From Chondrus crispus (lineage: Eukaryota; Rhodophyta; Florideophyceae; Gigartinales; Gigartinaceae): a stretch of DNA of 64,000 bases. Of this stretch, positions 41,301-52,740 are shown piece by piece. The stretch lies in contig NW_005179231.1 of assembly GCF_000350225.1 (NCBI RefSeq), forward strand, positions 29,811 to 93,810, written 5' to 3'. Made by a program: the position numbers and the translations under genes. The notes beneath the pieces were generated by a model that saw only the letters and a program-made list of their open reading frames with translations, made no database searches and was not told the DNA's origin. Numbering within the stretch: position 1 is the stretch's first letter; every line of letters begins with the position of its first letter.

Positions 41301-43246
41301 TGCCAAGTTTGATGAATCGACATGTGGGATGCATGACATTCCTGCACATGAACGTGATTCAATCAGCTCCAGCGTTGGCGTTGTATTGCTCGGTGGCGAC
41401 AATGAGAATGAAGCCGATACCCCAAATGCTAATGAGGTCGGGTCGGAAGAGAATGAAATTTCAGGGGAGGTTATTGAAAACGAAGACACTCACTCTGTAG
41501 GTGAGAATGATGAAGATGATGTATCACCTCCCGTCGAAAGTCCGACGGTCACTCCTCCAACTCCGACTCCAGCTGTGCGAAGATCGTCTCGAATCAGTAG
41601 GCCTCCCAGATCATGGTGGAGGAGCAACTTTGCAGCTGCTCTTCTTTCACATGCGCATGTCGCTATTGAAGGTCCCAAGACTTTCAAACAAGCAACCCAC
41701 GGTCCTAGAGCTGCATTCTGGCAAACCGGCATTGACAAAGAACTTGCATCGCAGACCAAGAATCGGACCTGGAAACTTGTTCCTCGATCTGAAGCGTCAA
41801 ACATCTTGACATCTCGATGGGTTTTCAATGTCAAGCAGCTGCCTGATGCAAATGGCAATATAGTTGAAAGTGCAAAAGCCAGACTTGTTGCCCGTGGATT
41901 CCAGCAAGTGCAGGGTCTTGACTATACTGAGACATATGCCCCTGTCATAAAGTTTACGACTATTCGTCTACTTCTTGCCTTAGTTGCTCATTACGACCTT
42001 GAACTTCATCAGATGGATGTCGTGACTGCGTTTTTGAACGGGGACTTGGATGAAGACATCTACATGGAGCAACCCGAAGGCTGCGTTGACAAAAGCAAAA
42101 GTGATCATGTGTGTAAACTTTTGAAAGCACTTTACGGTCTTAAACAAGCACCTCGTCAATGGCATACCAAAGTGGATGATTTCTTACTCGGTGAATTGGG
42201 ATTTGAGACTTCACGTAGTGATCCGTGCCTCTACATTAAACGCATTGGTAACACTATCATGCTAATTGCACTTTATGTCGATGACTTGTTACTCGCTGGT
42301 AGTGATATCCATGCCATCAAATGGATGAAGGGGGAGCTTAACAAACGGTTTGACATGAAAGACCTTAGTAAGGCAAAAGTCTGCATTGGTCTTGAGATTC
42401 AAAGAGATCGCACTATCAAGACATTGAGTCTCACTCAAACTAAGTATGCATTAAATGTGCTTGACCGTTTTAAAATGTCGACTTGTAACCCTTCTCTGAC
42501 TGCAATGGAACAAGGTCGCAAAACCACGAATTCTATCGAAAACGACTCCGAAACAACGGCACCGTATCGTGAGGCAGTCGGTTGCCTTATGTTCTTGATG
42601 GTTGGCACTCGTCCAGACTTGGCATACGCCATTGGAAAGCTTTCCCAACATTCTGCCAACCCATGTGAGTCACACTGGGCAGGTGTAAAACGAGTAATGC
42701 GATACGTGCAAGGGACTCGAAACTTAGGAATTGTGTTTGACAATAAATCTAAATCGCCGGAGTTGTTCGGCTTCAGTGATGCTGACTGGGCCGGTTGTTC
42801 AGACTCTGGCAAGTCGACCAGCGGATATGTTTTCAAGTTCTGTGGTGGAGCGATCAGTTGGAGTTCCCGGAAAACAGACTGTGGTTGCGACTTCGACGTG
42901 TGAAGCTGAGTACATTGCACTATGTGAAGCGTGTAAGTAGGCGACCTGGTTGCGTCAAGTTGTTGCTGATGTCCTCGGACTTGATTCTGATCCCACGATC
43001 ATGATGGGGTGTGACAATGCAGGGACGATTTCGTTTGCACAGAATGAATCGATCAACCGTCGCAACAAACATGTTGATGTAAAATACCACTACGTACGAG
43101 ATGCTATTAAGAGAAACATTGTGTATTTGTCGCATTGTCCGACCACTTCGATGCCTGCTGATATCCTAACCAAAGCACTTGGGCGAATTCCATTCCAGAA
43201 GTTTGTAGAACTTCTGGGGCTTGCAGTGTCCAGTAAAAGCATGTGA
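38334..43246 (+). pseudogene. Copia-C Gag-Pol (subfamily II) interrupted by a solo LTR, a frameshift and a stop
   Basis: ATG 38334 starts Gag. The knuckle CTNCNRHGHTAARC is intact, while the protease triplet is HSR as in Copia-B (WLVHSRCSAH). The integrase finger region is cut by a solo LTR at 39696-40504, and the frame resumes at 40510. RT has YVDDLLLAGSD. In RNase H an extra A in the run 42871-42874 shifts the frame, and TAG at 42938-42940 adds a nonsense codon; the end of Pol follows in the original product frame to TGA 43246. Copia-B and Copia-C share linker and protease changes, so they descend from one protease-negative lineage. Confidence 0.88.
39696..40504 (-). mobile_element. Solo type-2 Copia LTR in Copia-C integrase
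   Basis: 809 bp, element-sense ends TGTTGGAAATC...CTTTCTATA, flanked by the perfect duplication AAAGC (39691-39695 and 40505-40509). This case fixes the LTR limits, and thus the unusual TG...TA termini, without ambiguity. Confidence 0.93.
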
Positions 43247-43257
43247 TCGAGGGGGAG

Positions 43258-43955
43258 TGTATGAAATCTTCGACCACATGCTAAGCTCCAAGCCTGACAG
43301 ATATTACACGTGTACGTCGACGAAACCTAAAATGCTTGCAAGAGCATTCTCAGGATGTTTGGTCTTCAACGAAGACACGTGTCATACTTGTACACAGTTG
43401 CACTTTCCTATCATTTCCGAGCATGTTTCAATTTTGGTGTTGACACGTGTAAGTTATGTACCTCGTGGCACTCTACAGTACATTCTGAACATGTTTCATT
43501 TTTCTCGATTTGACACGTGTGTGACACGTATGACATTTGTCCTACACGTGTGTGACACGTATGACGTATGTGCCACAGTGGTTATTCATCGTAGTGTAAA
43601 ATCTGTAATCTACAGTACAGTACATTCAGATATTATTGACTCTCAAACGGTCCCAAATTATTAGCAAGAGAGAGTGCAAGAAGGAGAGTCATTTGATTAT
43701 CAACCGAGAGTGGAAGTAGGAGAGTCACTTGATTATCAACCGAGAGTGCAACAGGGAGAGTTACTTGATTAGCAACGAGTGCAAGAAGGAGAGTCACGTG
43801 ACCAGCCCTAATGGCTCGTATTGTATGTAGTTCGAAGAGTATTAGTAGCGCCAATAGTTGGCGACCAAGAGTAAAATGGCATCAACTTCTTTTCCCGTCA
43901 ACCACCAGCAACCTTCAACCATCCTTCTTCCCTCTGGCCCGCTGACCTTTCCATA
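43258..43955 (+). repeat. 3' LTR (type 2) of Copia-C
   Basis: Follows GATCGAGGGGGAG and begins TGTATGAAATC, a slight variant of the type-2 start. It ends CTTTCCATA. At 698 bp it is shorter than its relatives because the 36-base repeat array has fewer units. It is joined to Copia-D gag at GCAAC. Confidence 0.85.
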
Positions 43956-45522
43956 GCAACTTGCTGCCAGACTGCAGTCAATGAGTGTTGAGATTGACGA
44001 TAAAGAAATTGCAATGGTTGTGTTGAATGGCTTGCCTCCACGATTCGATAACCTGATTGTTGCTCTTGACGCACTTGGCAATGAAGATAAAGTGTTTGGA
44101 CTCGAGTTTTTGAAGAGTCGTCTGCTGCAAGAAGAGCAACGAGAAAGCATGAAGACCGCTTCTGCTTCATCACCACATGCACCTGCACTTGTCAATCGTA
44201 TGCCTATTCGACGCAATATGAAATGTACGAATTGCAATAGACATGGGCATACTGCAGCGCGTTGCTGGGGCAAGGACGTGAATGGGCGCCGACCTGCACC
44301 GCCAGATGGGTTTCGGTCACGCAACACTGGCTTAAAGCCAAGTGCATTCGTTTCTCGAGATGACAATTCTACTGCTGCCTTTGCGGAGAGTGACTTTACT
44401 TGCTTGCTTTCGACTTCCACTCCAGAAAAGAGGGCTGCAAACGCAAGGTCATGGCTTGTCGATTCCGGTTGCAGCGCTCACATAACGTTTGATCGCTCTT
44501 TGTTCGTTACGTATGAACAGATGCAATCTGGATCAGTCGAGATGGGCACGAAGGCTAGAGCTAATGTCGCTGGTCGTGGCGAGGTAGAATTCATGTTGAA
44601 CGTCAACGGTAGTCCACATCCTTGCAAATTGTCAAACGTTTTGCATGTCCCTGATTTCGGATACTCGCTACTGTCTGTTAGCCAAATGGTTTCAAAGGGT
44701 TTGCAAATGTCATTTGAAAATGAAAAATGCCGCGTTACTGCAGGACCAACTCTAGTTGCCACAGCTAGTCAAGTTGGGGATTTGTACATACTTGACGTCA
44801 TGAATGAAACCTTTTCTGCTCACGTAGTTACCCTGCAGACGCTACATGAACGCATGGCCCATGTTAATGTACCAGGAATCGCATCAATGATTCACAATAA
44901 TGTGGTAAGTGGCATCAACGTTCGTCAAAGCGATGTCATCAGTGCTATGAAGCCGAAGTCTGACAATCACTCTCCCATTTGTCGTGCCTGTGTGTTGGGC
45001 AAAGCAACGCGATCAGAAATCCCAAAACAGCGATCATCGTCTCGAGCACAGAACTGTCTTGACTTGGTGCATTCTGATGTCTGCGGTCCACTTGAAGTAC
45101 AGTCTATTGGTGGCTCGAGATACTTCATTACATTTGTAGATGATCACTCGAACTGGATTGTTGTGTACACGATGAGAAATAAATCCGAGGCGTCTGCAAC
45201 ATACACGTTGTATGAAAAGTTGGCCCAAACGCACACTGGTCGCAAAGTAAAGGTGCTTCGCACTGATCGAGGGGGAGAGTACTTTTCGACGGAATTCAAG
45301 TCGCATTTTGATTTAAACAGTACGCAGCACCAACTCACAACGACGTACAGCCCTGAACAAAACGGTGTCGCTGAACGTATAAATCGAACTTTGATTGATC
45401 TTGTCCGCTCTATGCTTTCTCATAAACAAGTCAGTAAGCGATTCTGGGCCGAGGCTCTTGCCACTTCGGTGTATATACGCAATCGAGTTACTTCACGCGC
45501 TTTGCCCGTTAATACAACCCCG

Positions 45523-45629
45523 TGTTGAAATAGTGGGCGCGCCCAAGGGGACACCAAGAAGCCAGCGTCTGCGGCTTAGTGGTTAACGAATTTTTGCGGC
45601 AAACTTTTCAGACCTCGATTTTACCGTCA
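45523..45629 (+). mobile_element. Solo LTR of a TRIM element
   Basis: 107 bp, starts TGTTGAAATAGTG and ends ...TTACCGTCA. It is flanked by CCCCG (45518-45522) and CCCCA (45630-45634), a 5-base duplication with one G-to-A change. The same sequence, inverted, forms both LTRs of the TRIM 130 bases away. It contains the tRNA-like motif GCGGCTTAGTGGTTAACG. Confidence 0.85.
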
Positions 45630-45761
45630 CCCCACACCACATTTGGATGAATTCCACTCCAAATGTTGGCCATTTGCGAGTATTTGGGTCAAAGTGCTGG
45701 TATACATTACCAAAATTAGAGCTTCGTAAGCTCGACTTGCGAGCGCGTGAAGCGATGTTAC

Positions 45762-45868
45762 TGATGTTAAAATCGAGGTCTGAAAAATCTGCCGCAAAAA
45801 TTCGTTAACCACTAGGCCACAGGCGCTGGCTTCTTGGTGTCCCCTTGGGCGCGCTCACTATTTCAACA
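45762..45868 (-). repeat. 3' LTR of the TRIM
   Basis: 107 bp, element-sense TGTTGAAATAG...AACATCA. The polypurine tract (GAGGGGGAG) abuts it at 45869. Confidence 0.9.
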
Positions 45869-46028
45869 CTCCCCCTCGACCAAGGGACGCCAAACACACG
45901 GCGCGGGTCACTGCACAACACACAGGCAGGTACGTTCCCAAGTGTGACACAAACAAACATTGCCCCGCCCAAGTGCACTCGGTGAGAATCGAACTCACGA
46001 ATGGTAGCGTAAATCTGGGCCCATAACG

Positions 46029-46135
46029 TGATGTTAAAATCGAGGTCTGAAAAATCTGCCGCAAAAATTCGTTAACCACTAGGCCACAGGCGCTGGCTTC
46101 TGGGTGTCCCCTTGGGCGCGCTCACTTTTTCAACA
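46029..46135 (-). repeat. 5' LTR of the TRIM
   Basis: 107 bp, differing from its partner at only a few positions (for example TTTTTC for TATTTC near 46128). Confidence 0.9.
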
Positions 46136-48187
46136 GTTTCTTGGGTACTCGCAAGGCAGTAAGGCATACAAACTTTGGGACGGAGAGTTGAATAAAATTG
46201 TTGTGTCACGGGATGTCAAGTTTGATGAATCGACATGTGGTATGCATGACATTCCTGCACACGAAAGTGATTCAATCAACTCTGATGTTGACGTTGTATT
46301 GCTCGGTGGCGACAATGGGAATACAGCTGATACCCCAAATACAGATGAGGTCGGTTCTGAAGAGAACGAAATTTCGGAGGAGGTTCTTGAAAAGGATGGC
46401 GCTCGTTCTGTAAGTGAGAATGATGAAGATGAAGATGATGTACCAACTGCCGTCGAAACTCCGAATGTCACTCCTCCAACTCCGACTCCAGGTGTGCGAA
46501 GATCGTCTCGAGTCAGTAGACCTCCCAGATCATGGTGGAGGAGCAACTTTGCAGCTGCTCTTCTTTCACATGCGCATGTCGCTATTGAAGGTCCCAAGAC
46601 TTTCAACCAGGAAACCAACGGTCTTAGAGCTGCATTTTGGCAAACCGGTATTCACAAAGAACTTGCCTTGCAGACCAAGAATCGGACTTGGAAACTTGTT
46701 CCTCGATCTGAGGCGTCAAACATCTTGACATCTAGATGGGTTTTCAATGTCAAGCAACTGCCTGATGCAAATGGCAATATAGTTGAAAGTGCAAAAGCCA
46801 GACTTGTTGCTCGTGAACTCCAGCAAGTGCAAGGTCTTGACTATACTGAGACATATGCCCCTGTCATAAAGTTTACGACTATTCGTCTACTTCTTGCCTT
46901 AGTTGCTCATTACGACCTCGAACTTCATCAGATGGATGTCGTAACTGCGTTCTTGAACGGCGACTTGGACGAAGACATCTACATGGAGTAACCCGAAGGG
47001 TGCATTGACAAAGGCAAAAGTGATCACGTGTGTAAACTTTTGAAAGCACTTTACGGTCTTAATCAAGCACATCGTCAATGGCATGCCAAAGTGGATGATT
47101 TCTTAATTGGCGAATTGGGATTCGATACTTCGCGTAGTGATCCGTGTCTCTACATTAAACGCATTGGAAGCACTATCATGCTAATTGCACTTTATGTCGA
47201 TGACTTGTTACTCGCTGGTAGTGATATCAATGCCATCAAATGGATGAAGGGGGAGCTTAATAAACGGTTTGAGATGAAAGACCTTGGTGAAGCAAAAGTC
47301 TGCATTGGTCTTGAAATTCAAAGGGATTGCAGCGCCAAGACGTTGAGTCTCACTCAAACTAAGTATGCATCAAATGTGCTTGAGCGTTTTCGAATGTCAA
47401 GGTGTAACCCCTCTCTGACTCCAATGGAACAAGGTCACACAAACACGATTTCTACTGAAGAAGACTCCGAAACAAATGCACTGTATCGAGAGACAGTGGG
47501 ATCCCTGATGTAAGTACACTTGATGGTTGGCACTCGTCCAGACTTGGCATATGCGATTGGAAAGCTTTCTCAACATTCTGCCAACCCATGTGAGTCACAC
47601 TGGGCAGGTGTGAAACGGGTAATGCGATACGTGCAAGGGACTCGAAACTTAGGAATCGTGTTTGACAATAAATCTAAATCGCCGGAGTTGTTCGGCTTCA
47701 GTGATGCTGACTGGGCCGGTTGTTCAGACTCTCGCAAGTCGACCAGCGGATATGTTTTCAAGCTCTGCGGTGGAGCGATCAGTTGGAGTTCCCGGAAACA
47801 GACTGTGGTTGCAACTTCGACGTGTGAAGCTGAGTACATTGCACTATGTGAAGCGTGTAAGGAGGCGACTTGGTTGCGTCAAGTGGTTGCTGATGTTCTT
47901 GGACTTGATTCTGATCCCACGATTATGATGGGGTGTGACAATGCAGGGACTATTTCGTATGGACAGAATGAATCGGTCAACCGTCGTAACAAACATGTTG
48001 ATGTGAAATACCACTATGTACGAGATGCAATTAGGAAAAACGTCATTGCTTTCTCGCATTGCCCGACCACTTCCATGCCTGCAGGTATCCTGACGAAAGC
48101 ACTTGGGCGAGTTCTGTTCCAGAAGTTTGTAGAACTTCTAGGGCTTGCAGTAACTACTTCTGGTAAAAGCATGTGATCGAGGGGGAG

Positions 48188-49125
48188 TGTTGTAATTCTA
48201 CGACCACATGCTGATATGCATGACACACGACGACAGGTATGACACGTGTAAAAGCAAAAACACTCCGCGTGACGAGCTGAGCAAGTTTGATTTTCAACGT
48301 GTACACGTGTGATTTCTGTACACGGTTGCACTCTACAGTACTGCAGGAGCAAGTTCAGTTTTCAACGTGTACACGTGTGAAATATGTACACGGTTGCGGT
48401 GTACAGTTCAATCTGCATGTTTCATTTTCTCCGCCCGACACGTGTATGACCTGGACACATGTCCTCATTACACTGTCGGACGCGTGCAGTACACCTGCAG
48501 TCTTACAGACAAAGTATAGAACCTTGGTGGCGGGTGCCTGGCACGTGCCAAATGTTTACAGCGTCCATGGAGTGCAGCACGGGTACAGCAGGACACAAAG
48601 ATACCGTTGCGCGAGTTTTGAATTCGTAAGGCAAAATGTGCACTGTTGTAATTGACAGTGAGCAGGACCTCACGAGAGATTCAGATTCATGAGGCAACGT
48701 GTGCGCTGTAAACAGTCCTTGCAGGATTGATTTGAATTCGTAAGGCAACGTGTGAGCTGTGAACGTGCCTTACGAATTTGTGCCACGCTGGATTTGGAAT
48801 AGTAAGGGAATTTGTGCTTTGCTGTGCTTTGTTGTACTGCCTTACTAATTTCTCTGTCATGACAGTGGTAATTCGTAAGGCGGTTTTCTGTTCTGTTTGT
48901 TGGGCCATCGCCAGTTTGGCTGAGTAGCAAGACGGGCACATGTGTTAGAGCCAATACATTTGTAGTATGTGTGTCGTAGTGTTTGGTAGTAGAGTTCTAG
49001 AAGATTGCAGAAGTATATAAGTAGTGCCAGAAGTTGGCGACTCAAAGTAAATCGGTACCCAATCCTTCAACTTCACCTCATCAACCGTCCTTCGAAACCC
49101 CTTTGCCCCGCTGACCTACCAATAC
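48188..49125 (+). repeat. 3' LTR (type 1) of Copia-D
   Basis: Begins TGTTGTAATTCTACG after the polypurine tract. It holds TATAAGTA at 49016 and the CGCCA-like dyad region (here GTGCCAGAAGTTGGCG). The right limit is near 49122-49125 (...CTACCAATA); no target duplication can be tested because the left end of Copia-D is lost. Confidence 0.82.
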
Positions 49126-51120
49126 CGCTGTCGAGCGGGCTTGTCCTTCTTCGACCGACGGTCGCCCTCTCTACCCGAAGGGAGCGGCTCGTCGTCGAAT
49201 CCTTGCGTCGCTTGCTCCGCGGCCTGCTCAAGATCCTTGAGACGTTGCGCGGCGCGATCGAATCGGTCATCGATGCTTATTCTAAATTTTCCTAAAAACT
49301 CCAAGGCTTGATTCGCGTCGCGCCTCGCATCCTAAACTGAGAGTTTCAACGAAGCTAGGACTTCCGGCTGCGTGCCTTCAGTTACCTCCCCTCGTTCCTT
49401 CTCGACGAGATCCATGCCAGCTGTTAGCTCTCCCAACTATTGAAAATGCGCGACCACATGCTGTTATCTGGAAAGTGCAAAATCGAGCGACACGTGTACA
49501 TGACTCGACGGTCCGGACCCTCACCCCATATCACCACATGACACGTGTAATTTCCCAGATTTTGGGGTTCTGGGGACGAAAGTGGACTTTTGGAGGGTTA
49601 TGCAAATATGCATAAATGCCGAAAATTTGCATTTGGCCCGAACCGTTATAGGGCTACACAGGCAATACTGCAAATCTATTGGGTGTCGGTTCGAATGCTG
49701 CAATTCTATTGGTCTGTTGATGTCCACTTATATGCAGTCATGCTGGTGATATATCTTGAATGATCGGTATACGTTTTAATTACATCATTTCGGGGGTTTC
49801 AAGTTGTTCACCATGGTTGTAATGGGTAATTACGGGTGGCCTTGGCGCTGGACACTTGTGTGCGGTGTACACATGTACACGTCGCCAGGTTGCTGCGTGT
49901 ACGTACACTTGTACACGTCGGCTGCATACGGTCCGGCGCGTGTCCGAGCACAGTACATGTGAATTAAAAGTACAACAAGTATTTCTCACAAGAGACATGT
50001 ACTTACGTGAGTATTCAGTGTACGCGTCACGCTGTATGCGACCCTTGCATCAGTGTGCGCCCGTTGTACTACACTCTCGTCAGCATGCAACGTTGTACTG
50101 TGCTCTCGTTATGGTGCGCCGTTGGATGCAAGTTGATGACAGTACTCGTGTGATTCACATCGGATATCACGTGAGATGTGTAGAAAGTCTGGATGCACAT
50201 TGTTGCTACCCGTGACAGTTGTCTGGCATTGTGTACCGAAATCAGTAAGGTACGAAACAAGGGCATGTATTGGGACTGAGATATGACAGGACTTTGCGTT
50301 GTTGGAAATAGAGAGATGCCAAGTTGTTCATTGTGCAAGAATATATTCTGTCATGTCTGGATGCAGATTAGTAAGGTGTGAAACGATTGCATGCATAGGG
50401 CCATGGTTCACAGTCACTCGAAATGTGTAGAAACTGTTGTGCACTGATAGTCAATAGTCAATTCGTAAGGTGGAAATATAACAGTGTGGACGGGCCAGAA
50501 GAAGACCGCGCTTGGTCGCGCATATGGTGAGTACGGTTTACCAGGTGCCAAAGTAATGGGATAGTGTAACACTCAAAGTGTATAAGTATCGCCGAAAGAC
50601 GGCTCCAAGTAAACCTCGGTACCAACTCCTTCACTCACACACATCAACCTGCCCTCCTTCTTTCCTTTACCCCTCCGAACCTACCATTACCAACACGATG
50701 TGAAACTCGGCTGCTTGCAACTCCAGTTGCGTTTGCACTAGGGCCAGTTCATCCTAGAGAATTTTCTTATTCTCTCGATGAATTTCGCTGCCCATCTTCT
50801 CGAACTTCTCGTTGAGGTTAGTCTCGTCGGCGGCAATCCCCGTAGGGGATTCTTGACCTCCGGGATCCGTGGCCGTATTGGCCTGGCTCCGGGGTCGAGG
50901 ACGCCTCGGGATCTTCGACGCCCGTGCCGATCCGCTTGTACTCGCCTCGGGACCGACGTTTCCGGGTGCGCTTGTTGCCGTCGTTCGGCGTAGAGAACGA
51001 ACCTAAAAAAAGAACGAACAAAAAATAAAAAAGAGACTCCTTACCCAGACCAACTTCCTTGTCGTAGACAGAATTCTTGATCAGGTCTCCTGTACACAAA
51101 AAAATCTAGGTCGGGAGACC
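49126..51120 (-). pseudogene. Degraded unrecognised minus-strand gene, split by a solo LTR
   Basis: Both sides of the LTR at 49438-50689 have coding character on the minus strand. Right of it there are a basic segment (KRTRKRRSRGEYKR) and helical ETNLNEKFEKMGSEIHRENKK. Left of it there are LTAGMDLVEKERGEV and a probable coiled coil (DDRFDRAAQRLKDLEQAAEQ). Stops and at least one frameshift break it. Around 51010-51055 a GTAAGG...TTTTTTTAG segment of about 42 bases could be a small intron, and a second acceptor-like TTTTTTTGTGTACAG lies near 51090. I do not recognise the protein; a coiled-coil Gag-like or host protein are both possible. Confidence 0.4.
49438..50689 (+). mobile_element. Solo LTR type 3 (1,252 bp), Copia-like
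   Basis: Flanked by the perfect 5-base duplication CCAAC (49433-49437 and 50690-50694), which sets the ends at TATTGAAAATG...ACCATTA. It resembles the Copia LTRs at the start (CGACCACATGCTG) and near the end (TATAAGTA at 50581, CTCGGTACC, ACATCAACC). It holds many ACACGTGT/GTACAC motifs. No gene. No full element of this type is in the window. Confidence 0.82.
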
Positions 51121-52147
51121 ACTTTTATAGTGCAATGTGCCTCGCAGGCCGCGAACACAGTCCGACTGTCAAACAAAAAGAAGAAAAACAGCAACAGAAA
51201 CAACCACTGCCGATGGCACGCGCTACGGAGCGTTCGAGGCTCCCTTTCCCCTTGTGTGGGCTTGCGGCCCACGGTAGCTCAACTCCGACGGGGGGGGTAA
51301 GGAAAGATGCCCGGCCCGGGAGGATAATGGTGGTAGAGACTTGTGAAGACTTGAGTGCTCGGCGGGTGCGGGTTCGGCTTGTGTACGAGAATGTAACCGC
51401 GGTTGGCTGGGTTGTAAGGCCAATGCTCGACGAGCGTCCTCAATACCTTGTGTATAATTCAAGGTCTTCGACGGGGGCTCGATTAGCACTACCCGACGGA
51501 AATGTAACTATGTAGCAACGCTACGACCAACGTGTTGCCCGATGGCAGAACGCCGACACCAATGCGATCGCAATCGCGGTTGGTTGTACCAACACTGTCT
51601 TGTATGATAAGACCTTCGAAGGAGGCGTCGTCGCAACAGCCTTCTGACGGAACAGGACACTGTAGCAGCGCTACGACCTACGTGCAGCCCGATGGCAATC
51701 ACACCAACACCGGATCGGTCGCGACCGACTCCAATGGAACCAACACAATTAAGGGAAAAATTGATATAGAGATAGAAAAGGATAGGGATAAGAGATAGAA
51801 AAGGTAAAAAGGTAATGAAAAGGGGACCCCGAGCAATAGTGGATGTCGTTAGCAGCGTAGAAGGGAAGCGCGTCGCGTAAACGGAAGCGGTCTTCGACGA
51901 AGGCGAGATCTAACTCCGGCAACTCGGGTTACCTTTACTCACTTGGGATGGTAACTGGACTATGCTATATAGCCCCGCCGGGCGAGTACAGTAGCTCCCG
52001 GCTCTAGATTCTAGATCTAATTTGTAAGTAGAATTACATAATTAAAATAATCGTGCGCATCGTTGCACACGTGTGTCCTCCAGCCCGGACCACAGTATCC
52101 AACTTTTTCCTTTTCTCACTTCCTTTCACCCCCCTAACCGAGACGGG
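51121..52147. repeat. Low-information region with a diverged ~150-bp tandem repeat
   Basis: No intact gene. Two diverged copies of a roughly 150-base unit span about 51435-51735, best seen in GTAGCAACGCTACGACC (51514) against GTAGCAGCGCTACGACC (51663). Conceptual reading shows a similar peptide twice (QRYD..ARWQ), broken by stops, perhaps a decayed repeat protein. A purine-rich stretch follows at 51760-51840. Confidence 0.4.
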
Positions 52148-52149
52148 TA

Positions 52150-52738
52150 CAGAGATAAACATCGATAGAGTGACTCCTTGTCACAGTGACCCCCCTCGGT
52201 ATAGTGACCGTTAGAAAAAAAATTCTTGCCACCATTGCGCTGAGTGGCCGTAAGGCCCACTTTTGCTTTTTACAGTGACCCCCTCACTATAGTGACCTTA
52301 CCTGTACAGTGACCCGAAAATTTAGAGGGTCACTGAAAAAAAGGTATATTTTTATTAAAATTTTAACGGGTCACTCAAGAGGAACTCTGAAAAAATGAAT
52401 CTAGGGTTGACAGAATGCGGTTTTGCTCCTGGATGGGCTTGAAGCTAGGGGTGAAGGTTGATTTCAAGGGTGGTTTGGGTCCCTGTTTGCTTATTTTTCA
52501 CTTATTTTTGCAATGATTTCTTTTCGCGCCAGCTTAACGTGGCATTTTATGTTTGCGAGCCCCATTTTTATTCGCCATTTATGTTGTCAGGCCTGTAAGA
52601 TGGACTTCACCCCTTTGTTTTGGGATCTGTGCGCCGTCTGCACCCTGCTCCACTACAGTGACCCCCTCTGGTACAGTGACCCTTATGCCTATTTCGGGTC
52701 GCCACCTTTGGGGGTCACTGTATCGATGTTTATCTCTG
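52150..52738. mobile_element. MITE-like element with 28-bp terminal inverted repeats and TA duplication
   Basis: The ends read CAGAGATAAACATCGATAGAG and, from the right, CAGAGATAAACATCGATACAG. About 26 of 28 bases match, and TA lies on both outer sides (52148-52149 and 52739-52740), pointing to the Tc1/mariner superfamily. Inside, CAGTGACC or its complement recurs about ten times near both ends as subterminal repeats. No transposase is encoded. Confidence 0.8.
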
Positions 52739-52740
52739 TA

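Larger units (their letters stand above)
45762..46135 (-). mobile_element. TRIM: 374-bp non-autonomous LTR element with tRNA-like motifs
   Basis: Two 107-bp LTRs at 45762-45868 and 46029-46135 enclose 160 bases without a gene. Target duplication is GTTAC/GTTTC (45757-45761 and 46136-46140). In element sense, GTTATGGGCCCAG follows the 5' LTR after one base, the same half-tRNA-Met primer site as the Copia elements. TCGAGGGGGAG precedes the 3' LTR, matching their polypurine tract. The LTR holds a polymerase-III A-box-like TGGCCTAGTGGTTAACG. The interior holds a perfect T-arm, GTGAG-TTCGATT-CTCAC, at about 45983-45999. Confidence 0.88.
43956..48176 (+). pseudogene. Copia-D Gag-Pol (subfamily I), truncated and interrupted
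   Basis: Begins in mid-Gag because the Copia-C LTR sits in front. The knuckle CTNCNRHGHTAARC and an intact protease motif (WLVDSGCSAH) are present, then integrase, RT (YVDDLLLAGSD) and RNase H. Damage: a solo TRIM LTR at 45523-45629 and a TRIM at 45762-46135 in the integrase region, TAA at 46989-46991 in RT (a Gln codon in relatives), and a 6-base insertion creating TAA at 47511-47513. The frame otherwise matches Copia-A and Copia-E. The stop is TGA at 48174, followed by the polypurine tract and a type-1 LTR. Confidence 0.88.

Noticed and set aside
45950..46028. A tRNA gene at the T-arm-like sequence GTGAG-TTCGATT-CTCAC
   Set aside because: No matching acceptor or anticodon arm surrounds it, and GGGCCCATAAC on the plus strand is the TRIM primer site in reverse, not a tRNA body.
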